A stretch of 9,689 bases of DNA from an uncultured Eubacterium sp. (GCA_900551775.1 URXI01000148.1:1-9689); one strand, 5' to 3'. Positions 1 to 6,617 are shown, counted from the stretch's first letter. Notes: generated from the sequence alone by a model not told the origin. Numbers and translations are program-made.

Positions 1-16
1 CCCGGAGCCTCTTTTA

Positions 17-1795
17 TCAGATGACCTGATATTCTTTCAATAACTTTTCAATATCGGTGCCTTCGATTTTTTTCAGCACTTCTTTCAGAGCCACCTTTTC
101 TTTAAAGCCCAGCCCTTCCATTTCGGTGATCTTCTTGCCGTCACGCAGCTGCACGGTGGCATTGAGCAGGTCGCGGATGTCGTAGACGCTGCCCCAGACT
201 TCCGGCACGCCCCGGTCAATATCCAGGAGGGTGTAGACCGCTTCCATACCGGTACGCATGGAGTATTCCGTCGTAAAGATGGTATCGCGCTCCGTCTCCG
301 CGAATTGGCCGAGGAATGCGAAGTTGACACTGCCGCAAGGTACGACGTCGGGCCTGTCTCCGGCGGCGCGCGGCATAAAGAACGCCGTGATGTAAGGCAT
401 CATGCAAGGGACGGTGTTGGCGCTGTTTTCAGCCAGCTCTTCAATCTGCGCCACAGGAACGCCCAGATGGTAGAGCCATTCCATGCAGATTTCCTTTCCG
501 GTACATTCGCGCATCGGTTTCTTGACAAAGTTTCCCGGTTTGTCGCTGAAGAGGCCGTAAATCCAGCCCACAAGCTGATCCTTTGGCTGTGTGCGGAATT
601 GTGGCTGTCTGTTGAAGGTCCAGCTGAGAAGCCAGTTGGAGTCTTTGACGGTGACGATGCCGCCGGTGACTACCTTGCCGCTGAACGGATCGCGCTTGCA
701 GATATCTTTGATATAAGGCACGATTTTCTGGTCGAGGGTCGTCACGGTTGCAGACATCCAGTTGCTCTTCTCCGGGTCGCAGCAGAACTTGTCAGGATTG
801 CCGAAAGCGGGATCCTGGGCTGCGATTTTTTTCCACATATCCCAGCCGCCGCCTTCTTTGAGCTCCTTGTTGAACGGGGCAGGGGTGTTCTGCGATCCCA
901 TGGAGGAATTCTCCACGCAGCCGCCGTTGGTGATGAAGACCAGATCGTCCTCGGTCAGGTCGATGGCATCTTCTTTCCCGTCGCGGATAATATCGATGCG
1001 CGTTGCAGTCTTTTTATCTGGCTGGATGTCGAACTCCACATTCACGACCTTGGTGTGGTAATGGAACTGCACATTGTAGGATTCCAGATATTTGATCATC
1101 GGCAGAATCATGGATTCATATTGGTTGTACTTGGTGAATCGCAGGGCGCGGAAATCGGGCAGGCCGCCGACGTGATGGATGTACCTGCGGATATAGAGCT
1201 TCATCTCCAGGGCGCTGTGCCAGTTCTCAAAAGCGAACATGGTACGCCAGTAGAGCCAGAAGTTGGAGCTTAGGACTTCCTCGTCAAAGATTTCATCGAT
1301 GCGTTTGTCGTAGAGCTTTTCATCGGGAGTGAAGAAAAGCTCCATGATTTCCATCGCCCCCTTGTCAGAGAGGGCGAACTTGCCGTCAGTGTGCGCATCT
1401 TCCCCACAGCGGACTGTAGCCCGCATCAGAGAGTAGTTTGGATCTTTTTTGTTCAGCCAGTAATATTCGTCCAGGACGCTGACGCCTTCTGTCTCTATGG
1501 ACGGAATGGAGCGGAACAGGTCCCACATGCATTCAAAATGATTATCCATTTCACGGCCGCCTCTCATAACGTATCCGACGTTGTCAAACTTGTAGCCGTC
1601 GCAGGCGCCGCCAGGCAGGGCTTCTTTCTCCAGGATGTGCACGTGTTCCCCTTTCATCTGTCCGTCGCGGACAAGGTAGCAGGCTGCCGTCAAAGCGGCA
1701 AGGCCGGAGCCGACGATATAGGCTGATTTATTGTCCACACCTTCAGGTTTTACAGGGTGCGCAAAAGCTTCATAATTTCCACTTGTGTAATACAT
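17..1795 (-). CDS. ohyA: Oleate hydratase (fatty acid double-bond hydratase, FAD-dependent)
   Basis: Predicted to add water to the cis-9 double bond of oleate and related unsaturated fatty acids, giving 10-hydroxy fatty acids (EC 4.2.1.53 family); in gut bacteria this detoxifies host and dietary fatty acids. The 592-residue length is typical. Near the N-terminus lies the FAD dinucleotide-binding stretch YIVGSGLAALTAA (residues 26-38). RGGREM at 78-83 places Glu82, and Tyr201 follows in the MKLYIRRY stretch; both fall at the numbering I recall for the catalytic Glu and Tyr of the Staphylococcus aureus enzyme. NWHSALEMKLYIRR and TKYNQYESMILP are also family-typical. No signal peptide or membrane helix is seen, so it is cytosolic or peripheral. 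The ATG at 1793-1795 is set by AGGAGGT at 1802-1808, six bases upstream. It follows the regulator gene on the same strand but has its own promoter. Bases 1-16 may begin its terminator, cut by the window edge. Very sure of family. Confidence 0.96.
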   Translation of the reverse strand: MYYTSGNYEAFAHPVKPEGVDNKSAYIVGSGLAALTAACYLVRDGQMKGEHVHILEKEALPGGACDGYKFDNVGYVMRGGREMDNHFECMWDLFRSIPSIETEGVSVLDEYYWLNKKDPNYSLMRATVRCGEDAHTDGKFALSDKGAMEIMELFFTPDEKLYDKRIDEIFDEEVLSSNFWLYWRTMFAFENWHSALEMKLYIRRYIHHVGGLPDFRALRFTKYNQYESMILPMIKYLESYNVQFHYHTKVVNVEFDIQPDKKTATRIDIIRDGKEDAIDLTEDDLVFITNGGCVENSSMGSQNTPAPFNKELKEGGGWDMWKKIAAQDPAFGNPDKFCCDPEKSNWMSATVTTLDQKIVPYIKDICKRDPFSGKVVTGGIVTVKDSNWLLSWTFNRQPQFRTQPKDQLVGWIYGLFSDKPGNFVKKPMRECTGKEICMEWLYHLGVPVAQIEELAENSANTVPCMMPYITAFFMPRAAGDRPDVVPCGSVNFAFLGQFAETERDTIFTTEYSMRTGMEAVYTLLDIDRGVPEVWGSVYDIRDLLNATVQLRDGKKITEMEGLGFKEKVALKEVLKKIEGTDIEKLLKEYQVI

Positions 1796-1833
1796 TTGAT
1801 TACCTCCTCGTATTCATTTCTGATGATGGGAAA

Positions 1834-1862
1834 AGAATACCGCGATTTTGAAGAGGCTTCAA
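1834..1862 (-). promoter_or_regulatory. ohyA promoter with palindromic operator candidate
   Basis: On the minus strand a -35 TTGAAG (1857-1862) is separated by 17 bases from a -10 TATTCT (1834-1839), placing the transcript start near 1827, about 30 nt ahead of the ohyA start codon. The -35 is one arm of a perfect palindrome, TTGAAG-N3-CTTCAA, at 1848-1862. An inverted repeat covering the -35 is a usual place for a repressor to bind, and the TetR-type gene next door is the obvious candidate. The promoter is read from sequence match only. Confidence 0.6.
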
Positions 1863-1867
1863 TCATC

Positions 1868-1902
1868 AAAAAACAGCCGATGATAAATTTTTAATCATCG
1901 GC
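1868..1902 (-). terminator. Intrinsic terminator of the reductase-regulator operon
   Basis: A perfect 9-bp stem, GCCGATGAT (1876-1884) with ATCATCGGC (1894-1902), is followed on the minus strand by TG and six T's (1868-1873). The regulator's TAA (1891-1893) lies in the loop, and the upstream arm of the stem encodes its last residues. This separates the operon from ohyA. Confidence 0.8.
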
Positions 1903-2475
1903 CGTCGTTTGATGAATTTTGTCTGTCCTGAATTTGTTCAGCGCTTTTTTGATGTCACCGTGGATGAGAATGTCAAGACGTTCTATCATCTGTGAAGGAT
2001 CTGCTTTCATTCCACTCTTAATCCAGTCGAGAATGAGGCCGACGAAAGCGTATTTGTAGAAGTCGGCGATAAACTTTTTATCGTCGTCTCGCACATCCAT
2101 GTCGGCAGCGTTTTCCTCGATGACGCCGAACAACAGATCATAGGTCAGTTTGTACAGGTAGATCTCGATCTGCTCCCGGTTCACCGAGTGGTAGATGTTC
2201 ATGACGATCTGTTTGTTGTCAGAAACCGCTTTGAAAATCTGCAGAAAACCCTGCTGCCAGGTATCGTAAGTCTTTTTTCCGTTGAGCACTTTGTTGGCTT
2301 CGCGGATCCAGGACCATTCTAGCAGATCGTAGATATCCTGGAAGTGATAATAAAAGGTCATACGATTGACACCGCAGTCATCCGTGATATCAGAGATTGT
2401 GATTTTGTCTATGGGCCGTAGCTCCAAAAGGGCTTTCAGAGAATCGGCCAGGGCGTTTTTTGTCATCTGTGACAT
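1891..2475 (-). CDS. TetR/AcrR-family transcriptional regulator
   Basis: A 194-residue one-domain-pair regulator. The N-terminal helix-turn-helix lies at about residues 25-48 (ITISDITDDCGVNRMTFYYH); the MTFYYHF motif is the recognition-helix end typical of TetR proteins. The C-terminal part (about 60-180) is all-helical and resembles the DhaS-like TetR_C_8 class, in which the ligand is usually unknown. The gene begins four bases after the stop of the reductase gene, and its ribosome site GGGAGA (2484-2489) lies inside the reductase's last codons, so the two are probably translationally coupled. It ends just before ohyA. Plausible targets are its own operon and the palindrome in the ohyA promoter; fatty acids or an electrophilic carbonyl compound would be reasonable ligands, but nothing in the sequence shows this. 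Confidence 0.9.
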   Translation of the reverse strand: MSQMTKNALADSLKALLELRPIDKITISDITDDCGVNRMTFYYHFQDIYDLLEWSWIREANKVLNGKKTYDTWQQGFLQIFKAVSDNKQIVMNIYHSVNREQIEIYLYKLTYDLLFGVIEENAADMDVRDDDKKFIADFYKYAFVGLILDWIKSGMKADPSQMIERLDILIHGDIKKALNKFRTDKIHQTTADD

Positions 2476-2479
2476 GGGA

Positions 2480-3619
2480 TTATTCTCCCATCTCGGCCAG
2501 CTGGGCGTACTTCGCGTCGATTTCTTTCAGCTTGTCAATGATGCTGATCTTCTGCGGACAGTGGGATTCGCAGGCGCCGCATTCAATGCAGTCTTTGGCG
2601 TTCGGCGTGCAGCTGTTATATTGACCGGAAAGAGAACCCCAGATCCAGTGGAAGCCTTTGCTGGCTGCTTCGTTGTACATCTTGAAGATCTCCGGAATTT
2701 TGACGCCGGATGGACATTCGTAGCAGTAATTACAGCCGGTACATGGAACCAGGATATCCGCCTGGAGGACTTTGACGGCTTCTGCGATTGCGTCTTTTTC
2801 CGACTCGATCATGGCCGGATCATTGAAGATTTCGATGTTTTCCTTCATCTGTTCCAGTGTCGACATGCCGGAGAGGGTGCAGAGGATGCCGGGCAGTTCA
2901 TTGATGTAGCGCAGTGCATAGGAGGCATAACTGGATCCAGTGCCTGTGCTGTCTAAGACGTTACGTGCAGCTTCACTGAGCGGGCTTGCCAGCATGCCGC
3001 CGCGCAGGGGCTCCATGACGACGATGGGCGTGTCGAATTCTCTGGCGATCTGATACAGGTCTTTGGCTCCGTACAGATCCCAGTCCATATAGTTGAGCTG
3101 GAGCTGGATGAATTCCAGATCCTTGCCATAGTCTGTGAGAACCTGTCTCAAGAGCTCGGGACCGCAGTGGAAGGATGCGCCCAGATGGCGGATGCGGCCG
3201 GCGGCCTTTTCTTCACGCAGGTATTCGACCATATGCAGGCGGGGCACATCAGGCCAGCTTTCTTCGTCCAGGCTGTGCAGCAGATAGAAGTCAAAATAGT
3301 CCGTCCTGCACTTTGACAGCTGATCCTCGAAGATCTTGCGCGCGTCTTCTTCGCAAGAGCAGAGCCAGGTCGGCAGCTTGTCGGCAAGATAGTAGCTGTC
3401 GCGGGGATGTTTTGCCAAAGCTGCGCCGACAAAGTCCTCCGATTCGCCGTCGTGGTATTTGTAGGCGGTATCGATGTAGTTGATGCCATTTGCCAGGGCA
3501 TAGTCGATCATCTCCTGTCCGGCTTCGTAGTCGATATTGCCCTGCTCATCCATAGGCAGACGCATGGTGCCAAACCCCAGACGGGATATCTTCTTGTCCT
3601 TGAATTCTGTATAGTTCAT
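2480..3619 (-). CDS. Aldo/keto reductase with C-terminal 2x[4Fe-4S] ferredoxin-like domain
   Basis: A 379-residue protein of the COG1453-type aldo/keto reductases. The TIM-barrel part (about 1-285) opens with RLGFGTMRLP and carries the AKR catalytic tetrad: Asp50 and Tyr55 (IDTAYKY), Lys81 (LADK) and His115 (FYLLH). The C-terminal part adds two cysteine sets, Cys293/296/299/302 (CTGCNYCYECP) and Cys344/347/350/354 (CIECGACESHCP), expected to bind two [4Fe-4S] clusters. Members may therefore take electrons from ferredoxin as well as from NAD(P)H; the natural substrate is not known for this group. The ATG at 3617-3619 is preceded by AAGGAGGTAA at 3626-3635. It is the first gene of an operon with the TetR-type regulator. 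Family call is firm, substrate unknown. Confidence 0.93.
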   Translation of the reverse strand: MNYTEFKDKKISRLGFGTMRLPMDEQGNIDYEAGQEMIDYALANGINYIDTAYKYHDGESEDFVGAALAKHPRDSYYLADKLPTWLCSCEEDARKIFEDQLSKCRTDYFDFYLLHSLDEESWPDVPRLHMVEYLREEKAAGRIRHLGASFHCGPELLRQVLTDYGKDLEFIQLQLNYMDWDLYGAKDLYQIAREFDTPIVVMEPLRGGMLASPLSEAARNVLDSTGTGSSYASYALRYINELPGILCTLSGMSTLEQMKENIEIFNDPAMIESEKDAIAEAVKVLQADILVPCTGCNYCYECPSGVKIPEIFKMYNEAASKGFHWIWGSLSGQYNSCTPNAKDCIECGACESHCPQKISIIDKLKEIDAKYAQLAEMGE

Positions 3620-3646
3620 ATGTAGTTACCTCCTTCAGTTAAAATC

Positions 3647-3675
3647 ATTATACATGATAGCGCTGCGCGGGTAAA
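3647..3675 (-). promoter_or_regulatory. Promoter of the reductase-regulator operon
   Basis: On the minus strand a perfect -10 TATAAT (3647-3652) lies 17 bases from a -35 TTTACC (3670-3675; four of six consensus bases). The predicted start leaves a leader of about 20 nt before the reductase ATG. An 8-bp palindrome TTTCGAAA (3685-3692) sits just upstream of the -35. Confidence 0.65.
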
Positions 3676-3721
3676 TAGCATTGCTTTCGAAACTTACGCC
3701 GGAAATATGCAAAATATTTTC

Positions 3722-3750
3722 TCCAATTATGGGCGAAAACAGTGTATAAT
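3722..3750 (+). promoter_or_regulatory. Promoter of the hydrolase-microprotein operon
   Basis: A perfect -10 TATAAT lies at 3745-3750. The -35 at 17-base spacing is TCCAAT (3722-3727), a poor match, so an activator may be needed. The -10 overlaps the GTG at 3742 that would otherwise extend the reading frame, which argues for the ATG at 3793. It is divergent from the reductase promoter, with about 90 bases between the two -10 boxes. Confidence 0.5.
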
Positions 3751-3792
3751 GAAAGGAAGACAAATCTAAGACAGAAAGATAGACGAAAATAT

Positions 3793-4437
3793 ATGAATAA
3801 AACAAAGAGTATCTATATCATGATTTCCCAGACCAACACCAGGTTCGCAGGGTTAGTGCGTAAGTTTGGCAGAACCCGATATAACCATGCTGCCGTAGCG
3901 CTGGATGAGGAACTGGATCAGCTATACGCGTTTGCACGTCCAAAGCACAAGGCAGTGCTGCTGGCCCGTCTGGTGAGAGAGAATGTGCATCGCTATACCT
4001 TAGGCAAGGAGGAGACTGTCAACGTGGTGATTTTCAAGCTGGACGTGACAGAAAGACAGTATCTGTGGGTAAAGAACACCATTGAACAGATTGCAGGCGA
4101 CCGAGAATACATCTACAACCTGTTGTCGGTCCTGTCTTACCCTCTGTCAAAGGGATTCAGTACATACAAGGCGTTTTCCTGCATCGAATTTGCCATGTTC
4201 ATTCTGAAGGCGCTGAACTATGATCTCACAAAACCGCTGTATCGATACAAGCCTGATGATCTTCTGCCTTTGCTGTACAAAGAAATCTGCTTCCAGGGAG
4301 ATATTTTGGAATACAAAGAAGATGAGGGATATGATCATGAGTATTTTTCGCCGTGGACCTTTCACCTTTTCCGAGAAAGCATTGTGAACCTGATGTGGCT
4401 CTTCATGCGCACTTTTGTGAAAAGACAAGGGGAATAA
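3793..4437 (+). CDS. Predicted circularly permuted NlpC/P60-like (YiiX/YebB-type) cysteine hydrolase
   Basis: A 214-residue protein. The start IYIMISQTNTRFAGLVR, then RYNHAAVALDEELDQLYAFAR (His32) and later FSCIEFAMFIL (Cys130), follow the order seen in permuted papain-fold proteins: the His strand comes first and the Cys sits at the start of a helix. In relatives as I recall them, the Cys motif reads FCSQF, aligning with SCIEF here. Such proteins are amidases or acyl-hydrolases with mostly unknown substrates. No signal peptide is seen; the segment 195-208 (SIVNLMWLFMRTF) is hydrophobic but short and could lie on the membrane. The frame is open back to a GTG at 3742, but that overlaps the promoter -10; the ATG at 3793 has only a weak ribosome site (AGAAAG). 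It is followed after 25 bases by the microprotein. Fold call is inference from motif order. Confidence 0.75.
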   Translation: MNKTKSIYIMISQTNTRFAGLVRKFGRTRYNHAAVALDEELDQLYAFARPKHKAVLLARLVRENVHRYTLGKEETVNVVIFKLDVTERQYLWVKNTIEQIAGDREYIYNLLSVLSYPLSKGFSTYKAFSCIEFAMFILKALNYDLTKPLYRYKPDDLLPLLYKEICFQGDILEYKEDEGYDHEYFSPWTFHLFRESIVNLMWLFMRTFVKRQGE

Positions 4438-4462
4438 GTAAAACAATAGGGAGGTATGCCAG

Positions 4463-4567
4463 ATGAGCAAAAAACATGGAATCAGCTGGAATCACGGACT
4501 CATGGATGGTTATCATGTAGGTAAGTTTTACCAGGAACTGCAATATGCGTTAAACACATTAAAATAG
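4463..4567 (+). CDS. 34-residue microprotein, function unknown
   Basis: The frame begins MSKKHGISWNHGLMDGY and ends LQYALNTLK before TAG. I do not recognise it. Support for translation is the near-perfect ribosome site GGGAGGT (4449-4455), eight bases ahead of the ATG, far better than that of the gene before it, and a terminator that starts at its stop codon. It has no membrane segment or cysteine; it is rich in His, Tyr and Trp in the first two thirds (His5, Trp9, His11, Tyr17, His18, Phe22, Tyr23) with a likely amphipathic helix from about residue 19 to the end. It lies 25 bases after the predicted hydrolase, in the same operon, so it may be a partner or regulator of it. A competing ATG at 4456 gives only 22 residues and is poorly spaced. 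Confidence 0.65.
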   Translation: MSKKHGISWNHGLMDGYHVGKFYQELQYALNTLK

Positions 4568-4590
4568 AGGACTGTGTGGCAGTCCTCTAT
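4564..4590. terminator. Bidirectional hairpin terminator between convergent genes
   Basis: A perfect 11-bp stem, ATAGAGGACTG (4564-4574) with CAGTCCTCTAT (4580-4590), encloses the 5-base loop TGTGG. On the plus strand it is followed by CTGTTT, a weak T-run; on the minus strand by TTTTAA. It overlaps the stop codon of the microprotein and lies 17 bases beyond the symporter stop. Confidence 0.85.
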
Positions 4591-4607
4591 CTGTTTAGCG
4601 ATCATTT

Positions 4608-6020
4608 TCAGCTTGCTTTTTCGTCAGGTGCATTGGCGTACTTGCTGAAATATTCTTTTGCAAATTTTACAACCGTGCCGCTTAACAAGAACAGCGCAAT
4701 CAGGTTCGGTATCGCCATGAGGCCGTTGAAAGTCTCTGCGACACTCCAGATCAGTCCCAGGTCTGCCGTAGCACCGATAATCGCAATCAAAGAGTACACA
4801 ACCATAAACGGCTTGATGATTTTGGTACCGAATAAGTATTCGATGCATCTGGAACCGTAAAGCCCCCATCCCAAAATTGTAGAGAAGGCGAAGCAGCACA
4901 TGGCTACGGCTGTAAAGATGGATACCCAGCCGCCATAAGTGGCGACAAATCCGGAGATGGTCAGTTCTGCACCAGCAGCAACGCCATATTCAAATGGAAC
5001 GCCGCTGCAGAGGATGATCAGTGCGGTCAGCGTACAGATGACGATGGTATCTACGAAAACTTCAAAGATACCAAAGAGCCCCTGGCGTACCGGATATCTT
5101 GTATCTGCTGAAGCGTGAGCGATGGAGCCGGTTCCCAGACCAGCTTCATTAGAGAAGATACCTCTGGATACACCCTTCTTTACGCTCATGAAGATGGTAC
5201 CTACGACGCCGCCGGTGATGGCTGACGGATTGAACGCTCCCTTGAAGATCATTCCAAAAACTGCGGGCACATTCTTGTAATTGAGAATGACAACGCCTAA
5301 CGCCATGAGGATGTAGAGCAGGGCCATAAATGGAACCAGCTTTTCTGTCACACTGCCGATTCGTTTGATGCCTCCTAACAGAACCAGGGCGACGAGACCG
5401 GCCAGGATGATGCCCAGAACCAGGTTTACTGTGCCCATAGAATCAGCGGAGACGACGTGATAGTTGCTCAGTGCAGAGTCTATGGAAGCGATGATGGTAT
5501 TGACCTGTGTCGCATTACCTGTGCCGAAGACGGTCAGGACGCCAAAGATCGAGAAAAGAACTGCCAGCCAGTGCCATTTCTTCGAGAGGCCGTTTTTGAT
5601 GTAGTACATAGGACCGCCGACCCAGTCGCCGTCTTTGTTCTTTTCTCTGAAATGAACTGCAAGGGTGACTTCAGAAAACTTGGTGCACATGCCGAAGAGC
5701 GCGGAGACCCACATCCAGAAGATGGCGCCGGGACCGCCGATAGCGATAGCGCCTGCCACACCGGCGATGTTGCCAGTTCCTACTGTTGCAGCCAGAGCAG
5801 TGCACAGCGATTGGAATGGTGTTGTGGCGCCGTCGGCTGCCTTTGTCTTGTGCAGCGCTTTGCCAATGGTGTTCTTCAGAGCATAGCCGAATTTTCGCAG
5901 TTGGATGAAATGAGTCCGGAAGCTCAGCACGAGACCGACACCCAGGATACAGATCATCGCCGGCACTCCCCAGACAAAGTCATTGACGTACCTATTAATT
6001 GTTTCGATAAATGATAACAT
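4608..6020 (-). CDS. AGCS-family sodium (or proton):alanine/glycine symporter
   Basis: Inner-membrane amino-acid carrier of 470 residues, the usual length for AGCS (AlsT/DagA/AgcS-like) proteins, which bring in alanine or glycine with Na+ or H+. Family signatures are TPFQSLCTALAATVGTGNIAGV (67-88), AIGGPGAIFWMWVSALFGM (93-111), VGGPMYYIKNGL (134-145) and SNEAGLGTGSIAHASA (290-305). About ten to eleven hydrophobic helices are visible, among them 19-33, 152-166, 198-217, 228-246, 321-340, 364-388, 405-425 and 436-452. The frame is open a further 28 codons upstream, but the ATG at 6018-6020 is preferred because GGAGGGG (6027-6033) lies six bases ahead and the homologous proteins begin near this point. 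It is transcribed alone, divergently from nifJ. Whether it prefers alanine, glycine or D-alanine cannot be told. The family is certain. Confidence 0.95.
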   Translation of the reverse strand: MLSFIETINRYVNDFVWGVPAMICILGVGLVLSFRTHFIQLRKFGYALKNTIGKALHKTKAADGATTPFQSLCTALAATVGTGNIAGVAGAIAIGGPGAIFWMWVSALFGMCTKFSEVTLAVHFREKNKDGDWVGGPMYYIKNGLSKKWHWLAVLFSIFGVLTVFGTGNATQVNTIIASIDSALSNYHVVSADSMGTVNLVLGIILAGLVALVLLGGIKRIGSVTEKLVPFMALLYILMALGVVILNYKNVPAVFGMIFKGAFNPSAITGGVVGTIFMSVKKGVSRGIFSNEAGLGTGSIAHASADTRYPVRQGLFGIFEVFVDTIVICTLTALIILCSGVPFEYGVAAGAELTISGFVATYGGWVSIFTAVAMCCFAFSTILGWGLYGSRCIEYLFGTKIIKPFMVVYSLIAIIGATADLGLIWSVAETFNGLMAIPNLIALFLLSGTVVKFAKEYFSKYANAPDEKAS

Positions 6021-6087
6021 ATAATTCCCCTCCATTTTGTAACTAGTATTTGTAAAGAGTATCAGTGCAATATAATAAATGGAAGTG

Positions 6088-6115
6088 CATATATATACTA
6101 ACATAAATTAGACAA
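6088..6115 (-). promoter_or_regulatory. Possible symporter promoter
   Basis: On the minus strand TTGTCT (6110-6115) and TATATG (6088-6093) are 16 bases apart. A second choice, TTAGTA (6096-6101) with TATTAT (6072-6077) at 18 bases, overlaps it. The sequence is so rich in TA steps that neither can be favoured strongly. Confidence 0.3.
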
Positions 6116-6130
6116 AATTGGAATTATTTT

Positions 6131-6165
6131 CACAAAAAAATCTGAAAATATAGTGTTTTTTTGTG
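6131..6165. repeat. 10-bp inverted repeat upstream of the symporter gene
   Basis: CACAAAAAAA (6131-6140) and TTTTTTTGTG (6156-6165) are perfect inverted repeats, 15 bases apart. It lies about 16 bases upstream of the suggested symporter -35. It could be an operator or a cruciform-prone A/T tract, but homopolymer runs make chance more likely than usual. Confidence 0.45.
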
Positions 6166-6311
6166 CATACAGACAATTTTGACGTTTCTTGATGAAAATA
6201 TGTCTCAAAAAATCACAAGTTCCAGTTCTAGAATAATGGTATCTTTTCATAAGGATACAAGGAGAAATATTGACCAAGCCCTCACGGAATAAAAAAATAT
6301 GTTTTTGCACT

Positions 6312-6325
6312 TTAAAGCGCTTTCG
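6312..6325. promoter_or_regulatory. cre-like (CcpA-type) site
   Basis: TTAAAGCGCTTTCG matches 12 of 14 positions of an ideal cre box TGAAAGCGCTTTCA, including the whole palindromic core AAAGCGCTTT (6314-6323); the two mismatches are the outer G and A. It lies about 107 bases upstream of the nifJ -35, and about 200 upstream of the suggested symporter promoter. Carbon catabolite control of either gene is possible; the match alone does not prove it. Confidence 0.35.
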
Positions 6326-6332
6326 CACCTAA
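6322..6332 (+). repeat. Direct repeat copy 1, TTCGCACCTAA
   Basis: First copy of an exact 11-mer that recurs at 6618-6628 in the same intergenic region. It overlaps the right edge of the cre-like site. Both copies are preceded by AAAG a few bases upstream. Confidence 0.6.
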
Positions 6333-6431
6333 CAGTCGAAAAGTGTTGAAAAAAAGCAATTTTCCAATTTTCGGCACAAAATGTACATCAAAAAAAACTT
6401 TGAATTTGCAAGCGATAGAAGCATTTTATGG

Positions 6432-6460
6432 TTGACTTTGAATACATGTGGGAGTAATAT
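6432..6460 (+). promoter_or_regulatory. Promoter of nifJ
   Basis: TTGACT (6432-6437; five of six consensus) and TAATAT (6455-6460) are separated by exactly 17 bases, the best sigma-A-type promoter in the window. The start near 6467 predicts an untranslated leader of about 217 nt before the nifJ ATG. Confidence 0.75.
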
Positions 6461-6516
6461 AGAAATGATGTTGTATACAGAATAATCTTTGTGAAAATTT
6501 GTCATACGACAGAGAC

Positions 6517-6533
6517 GTATTCGTCACGAATAC
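6517..6533. repeat. 17-bp palindrome in the nifJ leader
   Basis: GTATTCG and CGAATAC are perfect 7-base arms with a 3-base centre TCA, about 50 bases after the predicted transcript start. As DNA this could be an operator just downstream of the promoter; as RNA it is a 7-bp hairpin with a tight loop. Confidence 0.6.
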
Positions 6534-6617
6534 TAGTCAAGATACGATTGCAGAGATGGTCGAAAGTTCAGATTATTTCTGTTATTTGTGCCCTGGAGAT
6601 CCTGACAGGTCAAAGGG

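Noticed and set aside
305..1273. Plus-strand open frame of 322 codons opposite ohyA
   Set aside because: It lies wholly within the oleate hydratase gene, has no recognisable domain or ribosome site, and reads as an antisense shadow of a codon-biased gene.
2366..2956. Plus-strand open frame of 196 codons spanning the regulator-reductase junction
   Set aside because: It is antisense to two well-supported genes and shows no domain; shadow frame.
3742..3792. GTG-initiated extension of the hydrolase by 17 residues
   Set aside because: The GTG overlaps a perfect -10 TATAAT, so it would lie upstream of the transcript start, and the added residues are a basic stretch without family similarity.
6021..6104. 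28-codon N-terminal extension of the symporter
   Set aside because: The internal ATG at 6018-6020 has a strong, well-spaced ribosome site, and the extended form would be translated through that site and the promoter region.
6098..6328. Minus-strand frame of 76 codons in the intergenic region
   Set aside because: AT-rich sequence, no good ribosome site and no domain; it overlaps the suggested promoter and inverted repeat of the symporter.
6489..6506. Possible Rex (NADH-sensing) operator TTGTGAAAATTTGTCATA before nifJ
   Set aside because: The left half fits a Rex half-site but the right half does not (two extra bases and a mismatch), so it was not called.
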